A stretch of DNA of 64,000 nt, taken from NCBI RefSeq assembly GCF_000518665.1, contig NZ_JAEA01000008.1, forward strand, positions 124,001 to 188,000. Direction: 5' to 3'. The notes under the pieces are model-generated. The model saw only the letters and a program-made list of their open reading frames with translations. It was not told the origin of the DNA and searched no databases. The DNA is from Microvirga flocculans ATCC BAA-817. Lineage in GTDB: Bacteria; Pseudomonadota; Alphaproteobacteria; Rhizobiales; Beijerinckiaceae. The position numbers and the translations under genes are program-made. This document shows, one piece after another, positions 16,481-25,053 of this stretch. How positions within the stretch are numbered: the first letter of the stretch is position 1; the number at the start of each line of letters is the position of its first letter.

Positions 16481-16888
16481 TTACGACTGCGGCTGCAGCA
16501 TGGCGATGATGGCGGCCTCGTCCATATCGAGGGTCACCTGGATATTCTTCTCGGCGGCCAGGGCGGCGAGCTCCTCGCGGGAGAGATTCGTGAGATCCAC
16601 TGGCGCCTCACCGGGGTTCTGGCCCGAGCCTGCGGGCCTGTTCCCGCTCTTGCCGCCCTTGCCGCCCTTGGCCTTCTTGCCCTCCGGCGCGCCATCAGTC
16701 TCAGCCTCAGGCTCGACCTCATAGGCGAACTTATCGTCAATCAGGTGGCGGCCATAGGCCTCCGGCACGGCGATGGCCTCGTGCGGCGGCACCTCCTTAT
16801 CCGGCGCATGGAGGGCAGCAGCCCCGAAGACGGCGGCCGGAATGCGCAGGCCGCGCGGACCCGCGATGAGAATCGTCTTATCTGACAT
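16481..16888 (-). CDS. Head completion-region protein with C-terminal HeH-like motif
   Basis: A 135-residue protein from ATG 16888. The N-terminal 60 residues include a Pro/Ala-rich segment (GPRGLRIPAAVFGAAALHAP); the middle is a low-complexity Lys/Gly linker (EGKKAKGGKGGKSGN, residues about 69-84). The last 35 residues (LSREELAALAAEKNIQVTLD, then DEAAIIAML) look like a small helix-extended-loop-helix motif seen in phage connector proteins. It follows the capsid gene in the position of lambda gpFI. Function unproven. Confidence 0.6.
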   Translation of the reverse strand: MSDKTILIAGPRGLRIPAAVFGAAALHAPDKEVPPHEAIAVPEAYGRHLIDDKFAYEVEPEAETDGAPEGKKAKGGKGGKSGNRPAGSGQNPGEAPVDLTNLSREELAALAAEKNIQVTLDMDEAAIIAMLQPQS

Positions 16889-16960
16889 CGGTCTGTCTTT
16901 CAGGCTGGAAACCGGGCGAGCCGGGGCGGTCACCCGCCCCGGCGGTTCATCGCTTCAGGT

Positions 16961-17971
16961 TCAGGTCAGGGTCAGCTTGCGCAGAACCTTCGGGTTGGTG
17001 CAGAGCGAGATCGCGTTCATCTGCACCTGCAGATGCCGGCCCTTGCCGTCGGCGCGCGGCCATTGCTTGGCGTAGTACGGCAAGCCCAGGGTGTTGACGG
17101 TCTCCTCGTAATCCGCCGGGGCGAACCGGGTGAGGAAGAGGTCGGGAACGCCGAGCGGCACCACGCGCGCCTCGTCGGCGGCGATGTAGGGAGCCCCGAG
17201 ATTGGCGGTGGCCTTCGCGCCCGTGCGGTAGCGCTCCCAGGTCGCCCCGCCGAACTCGAACTTGTCCGGCACGTCCTGGCGCAGGATTCCGGCGCCGGAG
17301 CCGTAGAGGAAGGTCTCGCGCACGGCCTTGTGCTGCCACAGGGCCTTGTGAAAGTCGCGCCCGGTGAAGACATGCAGGCCGCTGTAGGGCTCGTCGAGAG
17401 CGTCCTCGATCGAATAGACCACGTCCTGAAAGATATTGCCGACCTTGGTCGCCTCGTCATCGAGTTCGAGCGAGACGGCCGGCGGAACGGCGATGCCGAA
17501 GCGCGAATAGAGGTCGTGCAACACCGTGCCGGATTTCGAGGTCACGATGCCCTTGATCGCGCCCACACGCTGATGCTCCAGCGTCATGGTCAGATCGGCC
17601 GCGTGACGCTGCGCCTTGCGCTCGACGCGCTCGATCAGGGTCTCAAGGCGATCTTCCGAGCCGAAGGCGCGCACGTTCTGAACCTCGTCGGCCAGAACCG
17701 AGTCGTCGCGCTGGTAGTGATCGACCTCGAACGGGATCCGGTTGCGCTTCTCGTCGTCGGCGGTCTCGCCGGGGCCGCCGCGCTCGGTCGGCTCGACGAG
17801 GGCCAGCTTGCCCTCGCGCAGCTCGATCGACACGATCGTGGTGGTCACGCCGTCCTCGTCGAAGATGCCGGTCGCGGACACCTGACCGGGACGATACGGC
17901 TCCCGGTTGACCGCCGCCGTCAGGCTCTCGAGAGAGAAGCCATCGGCGCTCCAAATATCTGCTCCTGCCAT
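16961..17971 (-). CDS. Major capsid protein (lambda gpE family)
   Basis: A 336-residue protein, close to lambda gpE (341). Diagnostic stretches are FSLESLTAAVNREPYRPGQV (residues about 12-31), RNRIPFEVDHYQRDDSVLADEVQNV split around 78-100, and a C-terminal LFLTRFAPADYEETVNTLGL. The protein adopts the HK97 fold and forms the shell with the decoration protein encoded just upstream at 17985-18377. The pair D-E with the preceding protease is the lambda order. Confidence 0.95.
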   Translation of the reverse strand: MAGADIWSADGFSLESLTAAVNREPYRPGQVSATGIFDEDGVTTTIVSIELREGKLALVEPTERGGPGETADDEKRNRIPFEVDHYQRDDSVLADEVQNVRAFGSEDRLETLIERVERKAQRHAADLTMTLEHQRVGAIKGIVTSKSGTVLHDLYSRFGIAVPPAVSLELDDEATKVGNIFQDVVYSIEDALDEPYSGLHVFTGRDFHKALWQHKAVRETFLYGSGAGILRQDVPDKFEFGGATWERYRTGAKATANLGAPYIAADEARVVPLGVPDLFLTRFAPADYEETVNTLGLPYYAKQWPRADGKGRHLQVQMNAISLCTNPKVLRKLTLT

Positions 17972-17984
17972 GGGATGGCTCTCC

Positions 17985-18377
17985 TTATCGGGCTTTGATG
18001 CCGACCGCGCGCAGCTGGGTCAGCTTCGTGTTGCGTTTCGTCGCGTTATCGACGGACGAGTGGACGACCAGCATCGAGGCCTTCACCTCGACGCCGCCGA
18101 CCCCATCGACGATGACGCCCTTGGCATCCGCGCTGGTGGCGTCGACCTGGTAGCCGAGGATGGCGACGGCAGTTTCCGCGCCCTCCTTGCCGCTGACCTG
18201 CGCATGCGGCGAGGCGACGTATTTGCCGGACGCAGTGACCTTGCCGAGCACCGTGCCGGCCTCGAGGACGCCCTCGCCAGACGCGATGGTAACCACGTCG
18301 CGGGACACGGTGCCGTTCGGCTCGCTGAGAACGAAGGCGAGGTTCCGCGCCTTCTCGGTTTTCATATCCATTGCCAT
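17985..18377 (-). CDS. Head decoration protein (lambda gpD family)
   Basis: A 130-residue protein with typical gpD-like strands: NGTVSRDVVTIASGEGVLEAGTV (early third), LGKVTASGKYV, and AILGYQVDATSADAKGVIV. It binds threefold positions of the expanded capsid and stabilises it. The gene lies between the protease/scaffold gene and the major capsid gene. Two Met (MAM) offer alternative starts; the longer is given. Confidence 0.9.
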   Translation of the reverse strand: MAMDMKTEKARNLAFVLSEPNGTVSRDVVTIASGEGVLEAGTVLGKVTASGKYVASPHAQVSGKEGAETAVAILGYQVDATSADAKGVIVDGVGGVEVKASMLVVHSSVDNATKRNTKLTQLRAVGIKAR

Positions 18378-18381
18378 GAAA

Positions 18382-18777
18382 TTAGGCTCCCTGCTTCACG
18401 GCCTTGCGGCGGTTGGCATAGACGTCGCTGGCGCTGAGTTTCGCCTGCGGCTTGCCCGACGCCGCGCCGCCCGGCGCGGCGAGGCCGGCCGAAGCGGTGC
18501 GCCGAGCCGCGTAGGCTTCCGGCGAGTCGCTAGGGCGTTGCGGCTCCTGCTCTTCGGAAGGAGCTGCGGCTGCGGTGGGCGCCACAGCGAGGGCGGCGAT
18601 GGCAGCCTCGGCGGTCATCTCCGTCTCGTAAGCGAAATGCTCGGCGAGCTTCTCGCGACCTTTGGCGGCATCCGCCGTCATGATCGCCTTGATCCGGGCT
18701 TGGGCGGCTTTTGCGCCTTCGGCCTTGGCACCTTCAATTTCAGCGGAAGGTGCGGCCGCTGTCGTCTTGTCCGTCAT
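18382..18777 (-). CDS. Nested scaffold protein (Nu3-like), internal start
   Basis: An in-frame internal ATG at 18777, preceded by AGGGAA about 7 bases upstream, would give a 131-residue protein starting MTDKTTAAAPSAEIEGAKAE. The product is highly charged and helical, as scaffolds are. Lambda makes Nu3 from the same kind of internal start in gene C. Independent translation is an inference from the ribosome site and the analogy. Confidence 0.6.
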   Translation of the reverse strand: MTDKTTAAAPSAEIEGAKAEGAKAAQARIKAIMTADAAKGREKLAEHFAYETEMTAEAAIAALAVAPTAAAAPSEEQEPQRPSDSPEAYAARRTASAGLAAPGGAASGKPQAKLSASDVYANRRKAVKQGA

Positions 18778-19449
18778 CAAAGGTTCCCTTGGTTGACGTG
18801 GTTGGCGAGCGGTCGCGGCCGCCCGGGCGCTGGCCTCGGCAAGAGACCAGTTCTTGCGCTTCGACATCGCCGTGAGGCGCTGCGGAGCATTGGCGAAAAC
18901 TCGGAAGTCGAAGGCGGCCACAGCCTTGGCCTTCGCGCTCTGGCTCTCGTCGGCATAGCCCTGCTCGACGGCCTCGTCGGCGGTAAGCCAGAGTTCGTCC
19001 TTCATGGCCTGGCGCACGTCCTCGACCGGGTTTCCAGAGCGCTCGGCGTAGATGGAAGCCATATTGGAGGCCATCTTCTCCAGGATCGAGCCGGTCTTTT
19101 CGTGGTCGTCAGCGGTTCCGTAAGTGATCCCCGACGGGTCGTGGATCATCATCAGTGATCCGTCGAGCATGATGATCGTGTCGCCAGCCATGGCGATCAG
19201 CGAAGCCGACGAGGCGGCAATCGAATCCACCTGCACGGTCACCTTACCCTTGTGGGCCGCCAGGGCGTTGTAGATGGCAACCCCGTCATCGACATAGCCG
19301 CCGCCTGAGTTGATGCGGACGGTGATGTCGTTGTCGCGACCGTGCTCGGCCAGGGCCTCCACAACCTCCTTGGCGGTGAAGCCCACGTCCCAGAAGTTTT
19401 CGCCGACGAACCCGTAGAGCACGAGCTCGCCGTTCTGCAGAACGGACAT
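18382..19449 (-). CDS. ClpP-like head maturation protease with C-terminal scaffold region
   Basis: A 355-residue protein from ATG 19449. Residues about 1-200 form a ClpP/S14-type serine protease: NSGGGYVDDGVAIYNAL, the nucleophile region DSIAASSASLIAMAGD (Ser of ASSAS), and the His motif MMIHDPSG. The remaining 150 residues are Ala/Glu/Lys-rich and helical, like lambda C whose C-terminus is shared with scaffold Nu3. An internal ATG at 18777 has its own ribosome site, supporting a separate scaffold product. It cleaves scaffold and portal during head maturation. Confidence 0.9.
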   Translation of the reverse strand: MSVLQNGELVLYGFVGENFWDVGFTAKEVVEALAEHGRDNDITVRINSGGGYVDDGVAIYNALAAHKGKVTVQVDSIAASSASLIAMAGDTIIMLDGSLMMIHDPSGITYGTADDHEKTGSILEKMASNMASIYAERSGNPVEDVRQAMKDELWLTADEAVEQGYADESQSAKAKAVAAFDFRVFANAPQRLTAMSKRKNWSLAEASARAAATARQPRQPREPLMTDKTTAAAPSAEIEGAKAEGAKAAQARIKAIMTADAAKGREKLAEHFAYETEMTAEAAIAALAVAPTAAAAPSEEQEPQRPSDSPEAYAARRTASAGLAAPGGAASGKPQAKLSASDVYANRRKAVKQGA

Positions 19450-19460
19450 GGTTGGATTCC

Positions 19461-19712
19461 TCAGTAGGGCCGGAAGGCCATGCGTTTCGCAAAGCGTTTG
19501 CGCTTGGGCGTTGCGCCGGTTGAGACGGCACACTCCCGATCGTAGTGCTCGATCAAACGTTCGAGGCGGGCCGTATCCGCCTTATGGTAACGGATCTCCT
19601 CATCGCCGAAGCGCGCGGAGGCGACGCTATCCCCCGTGGCAATCGCTGTGAGGATCTCGCGCAAGCGGCGGGCCTCGACGCAGGGATCGATGGGAACAGG
19701 TCCACCACTCAT
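19461..19712 (-). CDS. gpW-like head-tail connector protein
   Basis: An 83-residue protein with the gpW pattern: EARRLREILTAIATGDSVAS, a strand pair SARFGDEEIRYHKADTARLE, helix RLIEHYDREC and a basic tail (KRKRFAKRMAFRPY). Lambda gpW (68 residues) plugs the portal exit before tail joining. In lambda the order is terminase-W-portal; here it is terminase-portal-W. Its ATG overlaps the portal stop by four bases (ATGA). Confidence 0.8.
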   Translation of the reverse strand: MSGGPVPIDPCVEARRLREILTAIATGDSVASARFGDEEIRYHKADTARLERLIEHYDRECAVSTGATPKRKRFAKRMAFRPY

Positions 19713-21385
19713 TTCTTCCTCGCTTTCGCCTTGGGCTCGGGCTCGGTCGAGCTGCCACCACCCCCACCGCGCACCCGCTCGAAGACGTTGGGCAGGTTCT
19801 TGGCCCTCAGCTTCTCGGCTTCACGGGCGCGCTGCTCGATCACGTCGTCGACGTCGAGACCATTCTCGGCACACTCGATCTCAAGCGTGGATGTGCCGTT
19901 GACCAAGCGCTCGCTCTGGGCCTCCGCCGACTTCTTGTCATCGGCCGTCGGCTTCGGCGGCCCCTGCCATTCCGCCCAGGTGAGTGCGTGGCGGTTGGCC
20001 AGGAAGGCGCGGTAGCCGCCCTTGAGTGGAATGCGCCCTTCCCCGATCTCCTCGTCGAGCCAACTCTCATAGACGGCTTGGTAGAACGGCGCCGCGATCC
20101 GTTTGCGCCGGCGCAGCACGATCGGCCAGATCGTCGCCCCCTCCATGCGAGTGCTCGAATAGGTCGCACCGTCATGGTCCATCGCGTAGGATGAATACGT
20201 GACGCCGATCGCGCGGGCAGTCTCCCGCTTCAAGTCGTTCGAGAAGGGCAGATAATCTGGCCCTGGAGCACCAGGTGTCAGCAGCTTCAATTCCTCGCCT
20301 GGAGCCAGGTGAGAGACTTGCGCCGCGCTGTCCAGAGACACTCGGCTTTCCTTGGCCTTGTCCAGTCGGGCCCCGAAGTAGTCCAGGAAATCGTTGGTGA
20401 GGTCCTCGTCCTCCAGCGCCGCAAGGGCCTCGAAGGCGTCGGCGCTCGGCTCCGGTGAAGTCAGGGTTGCGGCAAACACCGTCTGGAGGATGGCAGTTGC
20501 AACCGTCGCCTCGCGCAGCTGATGGTAGTTCGCCTGGGTGCGCAGGGCCGAAGCGATCACCGAGATGCCGCGCACATCCTCGGCATCCCAGGGATCGAAG
20601 GCATGCACCACCAGGGTGCGACCATCGGCATCGCGCGCACGGTAATCGCGCTTCACCTCGATCCCACTCTGCTTCTCCTTGAAGCGGTAGGCGATCGGGC
20701 GACCGTTGACGTCATGAATGACGCCAGAGTGCAGGCCAACGAACTCATCGGTGTCACGCACAAGACGGTGCGGAGAGGTCAGACACAGCTTCGTTCCGGA
20801 CTGAATGCCGTAAGGGCGGCGCTGCTCCGGCGTGAAGAACGAAATCACGCCGACCGCCTCACCGAATCCGATCGAGTGGCGCAGCGCCACATCGACGAGC
20901 TGATCGAGCGTGAACTTGCCGCGCGCATCGACCTCGTCAGGATTCTCCGCGTAGCGGCGCCACCGGTTCTTCACCAGCTTGATCCACTCGGCAGACTCTT
21001 CCTCCGAGTAACCCAGTTTCTTGAGATCCGGCGCCGGGCGCAGCTTGAGACCGTCGCCGACGGTGTCGGCCAGAACCTGATCGACAGCGCCTTTGAGGTG
21101 ACCCGAGTTCTGAATGAAGTCCAGCGCGAGGGCGGAGATCCGCTCCCACATGCGCCGATTTTCGTCGCGGCTGTCGACAAGGCTCGCCTGTCGCATGGCC
21201 AAAACGCCGGTCGAGCTGTCGCGCAGCCACCGGGCCGTCGCGCGGCGCGAAGGAGCGCCAGCGACGGGTGCCTTGACGACTTCCTTCGAAGGCCCCGCGG
21301 CTTGACCAACCCGCGTCGACGCAGACGCAGCTCGAGCGGCGGCTTTGGATCCGCTTTTCGCTCTGGTCTTGGTCGCCACGGTCAT
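19709..21385 (-). CDS. Portal protein (lambda gpB family)
   Basis: A 558-residue protein; lambda gpB has 533. Start ATG 21385 overlaps the terminase stop (ATGA); an in-frame ATG at 21397 is an alternative. The first 50 residues are basic and Ala-rich. Family stretches include RRMWERISALALDFIQNSGH, LGYSEEESAEWIKLVKNRWR, HAFDPWDAEDVRGISVIASA and YSSYAMDHDGATYSSTRMEG. It forms the dodecameric DNA channel of the head and docks the terminase. The C-terminus is basic (KAKARKK). Confidence 0.94.
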   Translation of the reverse strand: MTVATKTRAKSGSKAAARAASASTRVGQAAGPSKEVVKAPVAGAPSRRATARWLRDSSTGVLAMRQASLVDSRDENRRMWERISALALDFIQNSGHLKGAVDQVLADTVGDGLKLRPAPDLKKLGYSEEESAEWIKLVKNRWRRYAENPDEVDARGKFTLDQLVDVALRHSIGFGEAVGVISFFTPEQRRPYGIQSGTKLCLTSPHRLVRDTDEFVGLHSGVIHDVNGRPIAYRFKEKQSGIEVKRDYRARDADGRTLVVHAFDPWDAEDVRGISVIASALRTQANYHQLREATVATAILQTVFAATLTSPEPSADAFEALAALEDEDLTNDFLDYFGARLDKAKESRVSLDSAAQVSHLAPGEELKLLTPGAPGPDYLPFSNDLKRETARAIGVTYSSYAMDHDGATYSSTRMEGATIWPIVLRRRKRIAAPFYQAVYESWLDEEIGEGRIPLKGGYRAFLANRHALTWAEWQGPPKPTADDKKSAEAQSERLVNGTSTLEIECAENGLDVDDVIEQRAREAEKLRAKNLPNVFERVRGGGGGSSTEPEPKAKARKK

Positions 21386-23493
21386 CGGTTCTTCCATGCG
21401 TTCCGGCGGGAAGTCCGATCTTCACGGGACTTCCTCACCTTTGCGGGTTTCTCGAATGGGTCCTTAGTTGCCTTTGTCTCGCCCGCCTCGAACAGATCCG
21501 GCTCGGCGCACTGGCCATGCACCTGAACAAGCAGGTCAGCCCAGCGGTCCGCGTTGAGCCGCCGCTTGTGCTCGAGGTGCCAGGCGAGCGCGTCGGCGTA
21601 AACGGTGGCGTCAAACCAGTCGTTCTTGCGCCCGACGATCTTCTTCCATTCCCGCTTCGCGTTGGCCTTGATCAGGCGCTTGCGCTGGTTGGAAGACTGG
21701 GCATCCTCGTCGGCATCGACCAGCCGTTCCGCCGTGAGCTCCTTGGCGAAGTCCTCGTCGACCAGATCCGCCGTCAGGTGGATCGTATTGCGGGGCCATG
21801 CTCCGGCGGCATCTGGCCCATCGACGAAATTCGCCAGTCCGCCCGTGACCTCTGTTTTGACGTCGTAGAGACCGACCGGATAGAGCATGACCTTGGCGAC
21901 CACGCGCTTGCGGGAATCCCTGATGTCCTTCTTCGTCGGCGTGCCGAGACGCGGCAGGCCGTGAGCATGGCGCCCGTCGAGGGCATAGACGTTCGGGCGG
22001 CTGGCGCAGAACCGATAGACACGGTCCGTGGCGAAGCCCGAGTCGACGCCGCCGAGATCGAACCCTTTCTCGTCAGCGCCGGCTGTCTGGTAGGTGCGCC
22101 CGATGGCGTCGGCGAGCTTGATCCAGGGCTCGTCGCTTTGATCCGGTGCCCCCTCGAAGATCTCGGCATCGATGAGCCAACGCTGACCCCGTGGGCCGAT
22201 TGCATAAGCGAGCCATTTGATGCCGTAGCCCTGCACGTCGGCGGCCCAGACCAGCAATCCTGCCTCGGCCGGGATTCGCCCACGTGGATAGTGATGCTGG
22301 CGCGAGGCCTCGACGAGCTTTTCCCACTCGATGATGGCACCGCCAGGATCGTATGGCTCAGCCAGATCCTGCTGATAGAAAGTCCGCAGCTTCGTGGTGT
22401 CGCCCTGCGCGTCTTCCCATCGGTTCCAGATATCGACCCACTTCTCGCGCGGCGCATAAGCCGCCCAGAGGTGATAGCTCGGCTGCCAGTCGCGGCAGCG
22501 CCCTTCACAGGGAGGACAGATCCAGAGCCCGATCTCGGCCGCCGGAATGGTCTCCGGCACCGGTTCGGATCCCTCAGGAACGCGGGTGGCGATCCACTCC
22601 GCGCGGGCCATCATCTCGGGCTTGTGGCCGTCCCGGATGATACCGTCGCAGGACAGGCAGCGCATATGCACCGGCAATCCCTGCTCCGGATCGGCGGGCC
22701 GCAGCTGCTCGAACTTGAGCGGCTGAAACACCGCGCAATGGGGACACGGCGCGTAGAGGTAGCGCCGGTCGCCGGCCTCGAAATCGGCTGTGATGACGCA
22801 CTCGCCAGCAATGCCCGGGGTCGATCCCTGCCATTCCTTGGCCATATCGCCGTACATCTTCTGGCGCGCACGGGCCTGATCGCGCGGGCTGCCGCGGCCG
22901 TCGACATCCTTCGGGTAGCCGGTCACCTCGTCCATGGCGAGGTACTTGATCGACACCATCTGCAGACCCTTCGAGGAGCCCGCATTGACGATCTGGCAGA
23001 AGCCACCGGCATAACGTTTGAACGCCGAGGTCGAACCCTGCTCGTCACGGCTGTTGACCGGCAGAACCTTGTGGGCAATGCGCGGGCTGGCCTCGATGGT
23101 CGGCTGCAGCTTGACCCGGTTGAACTTGGTCGCCTCTTCCAGGGTCGGGAGCACAATCATCATCGAGCCGGGCGCCTGGTCGACGATGAAGCCGAACCAA
23201 TTCTCGATCGCGGTCGACTTGCCGAGCTGCGCCGCCCAGCGGGCCGTGATCCTCCGGGCCGGATGGTCAGGGTGGAGGCAGTCCTGCGGCTCGCGCAGAT
23301 AGGGAACGCGAGACGTGAGGAACGGGCCTGGCCACGGCGATCCCGATTCAGCCGACACCACGCGATAGCGGTCGGCCCATTCGCTGATGGTCAGGTCCTC
23401 GATCGGACGACTGGCCGCTTCAAGGCCACGAAACAACACCTCCACGCCATCGGGCAGCAGCGGGAACTGCGTGCGCGCGTCGTGATAGGTCAT
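21382..23493 (-). CDS. Terminase large subunit (lambda gpA family)
   Basis: A 703-residue protein; lambda gpA has 641. The ATPase domain opens with ISEWADRYRVVSAESGS and has a Walker A-like AAQLGKST near residue 88, a coupling region MVSIKYLAMDEVTGYP (Walker B-like LAMDE), and a CPHC...CLSC zinc-like pair near residues 260-300. The nuclease domain follows, with DVQGYGIKWLAYAIGPRG and GGVDSGFATDRVYRF containing acidic residues expected for metal binding. It cuts and pumps DNA into the prohead. The small subunit gene overlaps it upstream. Confidence 0.95.
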   Translation of the reverse strand: MTYHDARTQFPLLPDGVEVLFRGLEAASRPIEDLTISEWADRYRVVSAESGSPWPGPFLTSRVPYLREPQDCLHPDHPARRITARWAAQLGKSTAIENWFGFIVDQAPGSMMIVLPTLEEATKFNRVKLQPTIEASPRIAHKVLPVNSRDEQGSTSAFKRYAGGFCQIVNAGSSKGLQMVSIKYLAMDEVTGYPKDVDGRGSPRDQARARQKMYGDMAKEWQGSTPGIAGECVITADFEAGDRRYLYAPCPHCAVFQPLKFEQLRPADPEQGLPVHMRCLSCDGIIRDGHKPEMMARAEWIATRVPEGSEPVPETIPAAEIGLWICPPCEGRCRDWQPSYHLWAAYAPREKWVDIWNRWEDAQGDTTKLRTFYQQDLAEPYDPGGAIIEWEKLVEASRQHHYPRGRIPAEAGLLVWAADVQGYGIKWLAYAIGPRGQRWLIDAEIFEGAPDQSDEPWIKLADAIGRTYQTAGADEKGFDLGGVDSGFATDRVYRFCASRPNVYALDGRHAHGLPRLGTPTKKDIRDSRKRVVAKVMLYPVGLYDVKTEVTGGLANFVDGPDAAGAWPRNTIHLTADLVDEDFAKELTAERLVDADEDAQSSNQRKRLIKANAKREWKKIVGRKNDWFDATVYADALAWHLEHKRRLNADRWADLLVQVHGQCAEPDLFEAGETKATKDPFEKPAKVRKSREDRTSRRNAWKNR

Positions 23494-24122
23494 TGCAAGG
23501 GGCTCGCTTCTGACCGGTTAAGGGGTTCTCCCGCAGCTTCGGCCGCGTCACGATCACGCCGGATCGCATCGAGACGATCCAGGATCTCCCGGTTGAAGAC
23601 CTCGAGTCCGCGCCGGGTAAAAGTCTTGAGGGCCAAACGAACCGTGCGCTCGTCCCAGCCGTATTTCATCGCGAGCGCCGCCGCCTCGGTCTCGACCGCA
23701 CGCTCGAAGGCGCTCTGCATCAGGGCGACCGCATCGCGCCCCGCCTGATCGACCTCGGCGACAACCGTCAGCTGCTTACGCCGCAGCGCCAGATCCATCT
23801 CGCGCAGCTCGGCGTCGGCATTCGCCTTACGCGCCGCGCCGTTCGTCTGGGAGCCTGTGAACCGGGACGATCCGACATCCGCATATGCTCTCGCAGCCGC
23901 CGGCATTCGCGGCGCTGCCGGTCCAGTCCTGAGACGGATGTTCTCGGCGCGATGGGCGACGAGCCTCTCGAAGTCCACAAGGTTCGACTTGCCCTCTGCC
24001 CGCGTTGGCAGGGCTTCGGCATGTTGCTTGAGGTAGCGCGAGAGCGTCGAACGATCGACCGGATCACCGGCAGCGGTCAGCCTCGCCGCCGCCTCCGTGA
24101 TCGAGATCCAATCCTCCGCCAT
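23490..24122 (-). CDS. Terminase small subunit (Nu1-like)
   Basis: A 210-residue protein; start ATG 24122 chosen because an upstream in-frame region is Cys-rich nonsense through the palindrome at 24142-24164. The N-terminal 60 residues are a winged-helix-like DNA-binding domain (SITEAAARLTAAGDPVDRST, then LSRYLKQHAEALP). A helical linker (NADAELREMDLALRRKQL, about 110-130) and a C-terminal part that would bind the large subunit follow. It recognises cos or pac. Its stop overlaps the gpA start (ATGA). Confidence 0.85.
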   Translation of the reverse strand: MAEDWISITEAAARLTAAGDPVDRSTLSRYLKQHAEALPTRAEGKSNLVDFERLVAHRAENIRLRTGPAAPRMPAAARAYADVGSSRFTGSQTNGAARKANADAELREMDLALRRKQLTVVAEVDQAGRDAVALMQSAFERAVETEAAALAMKYGWDERTVRLALKTFTRRGLEVFNREILDRLDAIRRDRDAAEAAGEPLNRSEASPLQ

Positions 24123-24139
24123 CGTGCAATGTCCCGTGC

Positions 24140-24173
24140 AAATACACGTGCAATTCACGTGTATGCGTGTATC
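24140..24173. promoter_or_regulatory. CGTGTAT repeat cluster upstream of terminase (operator or cos-binding site)
   Basis: ATACACGTG (24142-24150) and CACGTGTAT (24156-24164) form a perfect 9-base inverted repeat with a 5-base spacer. A further CGTGTATC lies at 24166-24173. The same half-site (AAATACACG or CGTGTATTT) appears in the immunity region near 33.48 and 34.2 kb. It could be a repressor operator for late genes or a binding site for the small terminase subunit near cos. The two readings cannot be separated by eye. Confidence 0.5.
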
Positions 24174-24268
24174 GGTTGCGCGCCGACCTACTGGCGAAAC
24201 CCCGGGAGCTAATTGCCCGTGGGCTGGCCTGCGCTGGGATACGGTCCCTAGACCGGGGGGGGTGTGGG

Positions 24269-24850
24269 TCAGCGGGGCAGAAGCCTGCTGATCTCGTGCT
24301 GCACCCTGGGGAAGAGGTCGGTTTTGATGACCGTCTCCCAGGCCGCCGCCGTCTCGTCCTTGAGCAGCTCTTCCGGGATGAAGAGGCCCGAGCGCTGCTT
24401 CTCGAAGCGATCCATTCCAGTCCCGGTCGTGCTGCCCGTGCGCAAGAAGACCTGCCCGTTCCAGTTCGGCTTATCGACGCGCTTCGGCCACCAACCGGCA
24501 CGCATGAAGCTACCAGCCCAGACCTGACGCTTGCCCCATGGGGCCGCGCTGACGCCCGCGCGGGTCTCCCGCGCCCTGAAATACTTGAGCGAGACGTTGC
24601 CGCCCCGCGTCTGGAGGGTGAAGTTCAGCGTTCCCCATTTCGGAGAGATGTCCTTCACCGCGCGGTCGATGGTCTTGCGCGGCAGGCCGGTCTGCTTCGT
24701 GAGCGCCCGGACGACCCGCGTCCGCGCCTTGCCCAGGGTGTGCTTACCGGCGCGGTAGAGCGCCCGTTCGGCCTTACCCTCGCCGAGGGCTTCCAGCTGA
24801 TGGCCGAAGCGTCCCATGATCTGGTCATGAGCCTTGAGCTCGATCCGCAT
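24269..24850 (-). CDS. Phage minor tail protein Z-like
   Basis: A 193-residue protein similar in layout to lambda gpZ (192). Matching stretches are GEGKAERALYRAGKHTLGKA, RTRVVRALTKQTGLPRKTI, and the end RFEKQRSGLFIPEELLKDET. GpZ-type proteins act late in tail assembly. The gene is placed before the terminase genes rather than after the head completion genes as in lambda. A GGAGG ribosome site precedes ATG 24850. The 146 bases to the terminase start hold the repeat cluster described at 24140 and a CGGTCCCTAGACCG hairpin. Confidence 0.75.
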   Translation of the reverse strand: MRIELKAHDQIMGRFGHQLEALGEGKAERALYRAGKHTLGKARTRVVRALTKQTGLPRKTIDRAVKDISPKWGTLNFTLQTRGGNVSLKYFRARETRAGVSAAPWGKRQVWAGSFMRAGWWPKRVDKPNWNGQVFLRTGSTTGTGMDRFEKQRSGLFIPEELLKDETAAAWETVIKTDLFPRVQHEISRLLPR

Positions 24851-24968
24851 CGAGACCTCCCCGCCGGAATGGAAGGCGGCGCCGGGAGCGCGGGCGAGAA
24901 GCGCCGCCGATGTCTCGCCGGTCGCTCACATGGCCGCCTCCTGGGTGTGAGGGCATCAGGGCAAACAA

Positions 24969-24999
24969 AAACCCCGGCGCGCTTGTCGAGCCGGGGTTT
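24969..24999. terminator. Hairpin terminator between unknown gene and late operon
   Basis: AAACCCCGGC (24969-24978) pairs with GCCGGGGTTT (24990-24999), with A-rich and T-rich flanks that suit termination in both directions. It lies between the end of the 306-residue gene (25054) and the gpZ-like gene (24850). It therefore separates the early leftward transcript from the late operon, and passage through it may require an antiterminator. Confidence 0.8.
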
Positions 25000-25053
25000 G
25001 AAATCTTCACCTGATTTACCGTGAGTGAAACTGCCGCAAATTCCACCCGCGTG

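Noticed and set aside
21517-23748. Plus-strand frame of 743 codons opposite terminase
   Set aside because: Antisense to the well-supported terminase large subunit gene, without motifs.
24121-24158. Upstream extension of the terminase small subunit to a Cys-rich N-terminus
   Set aside because: The extension MNCTCICTGHCT comes from the CACGTG repeat DNA; the ATG at 24122 starts the conserved domain.
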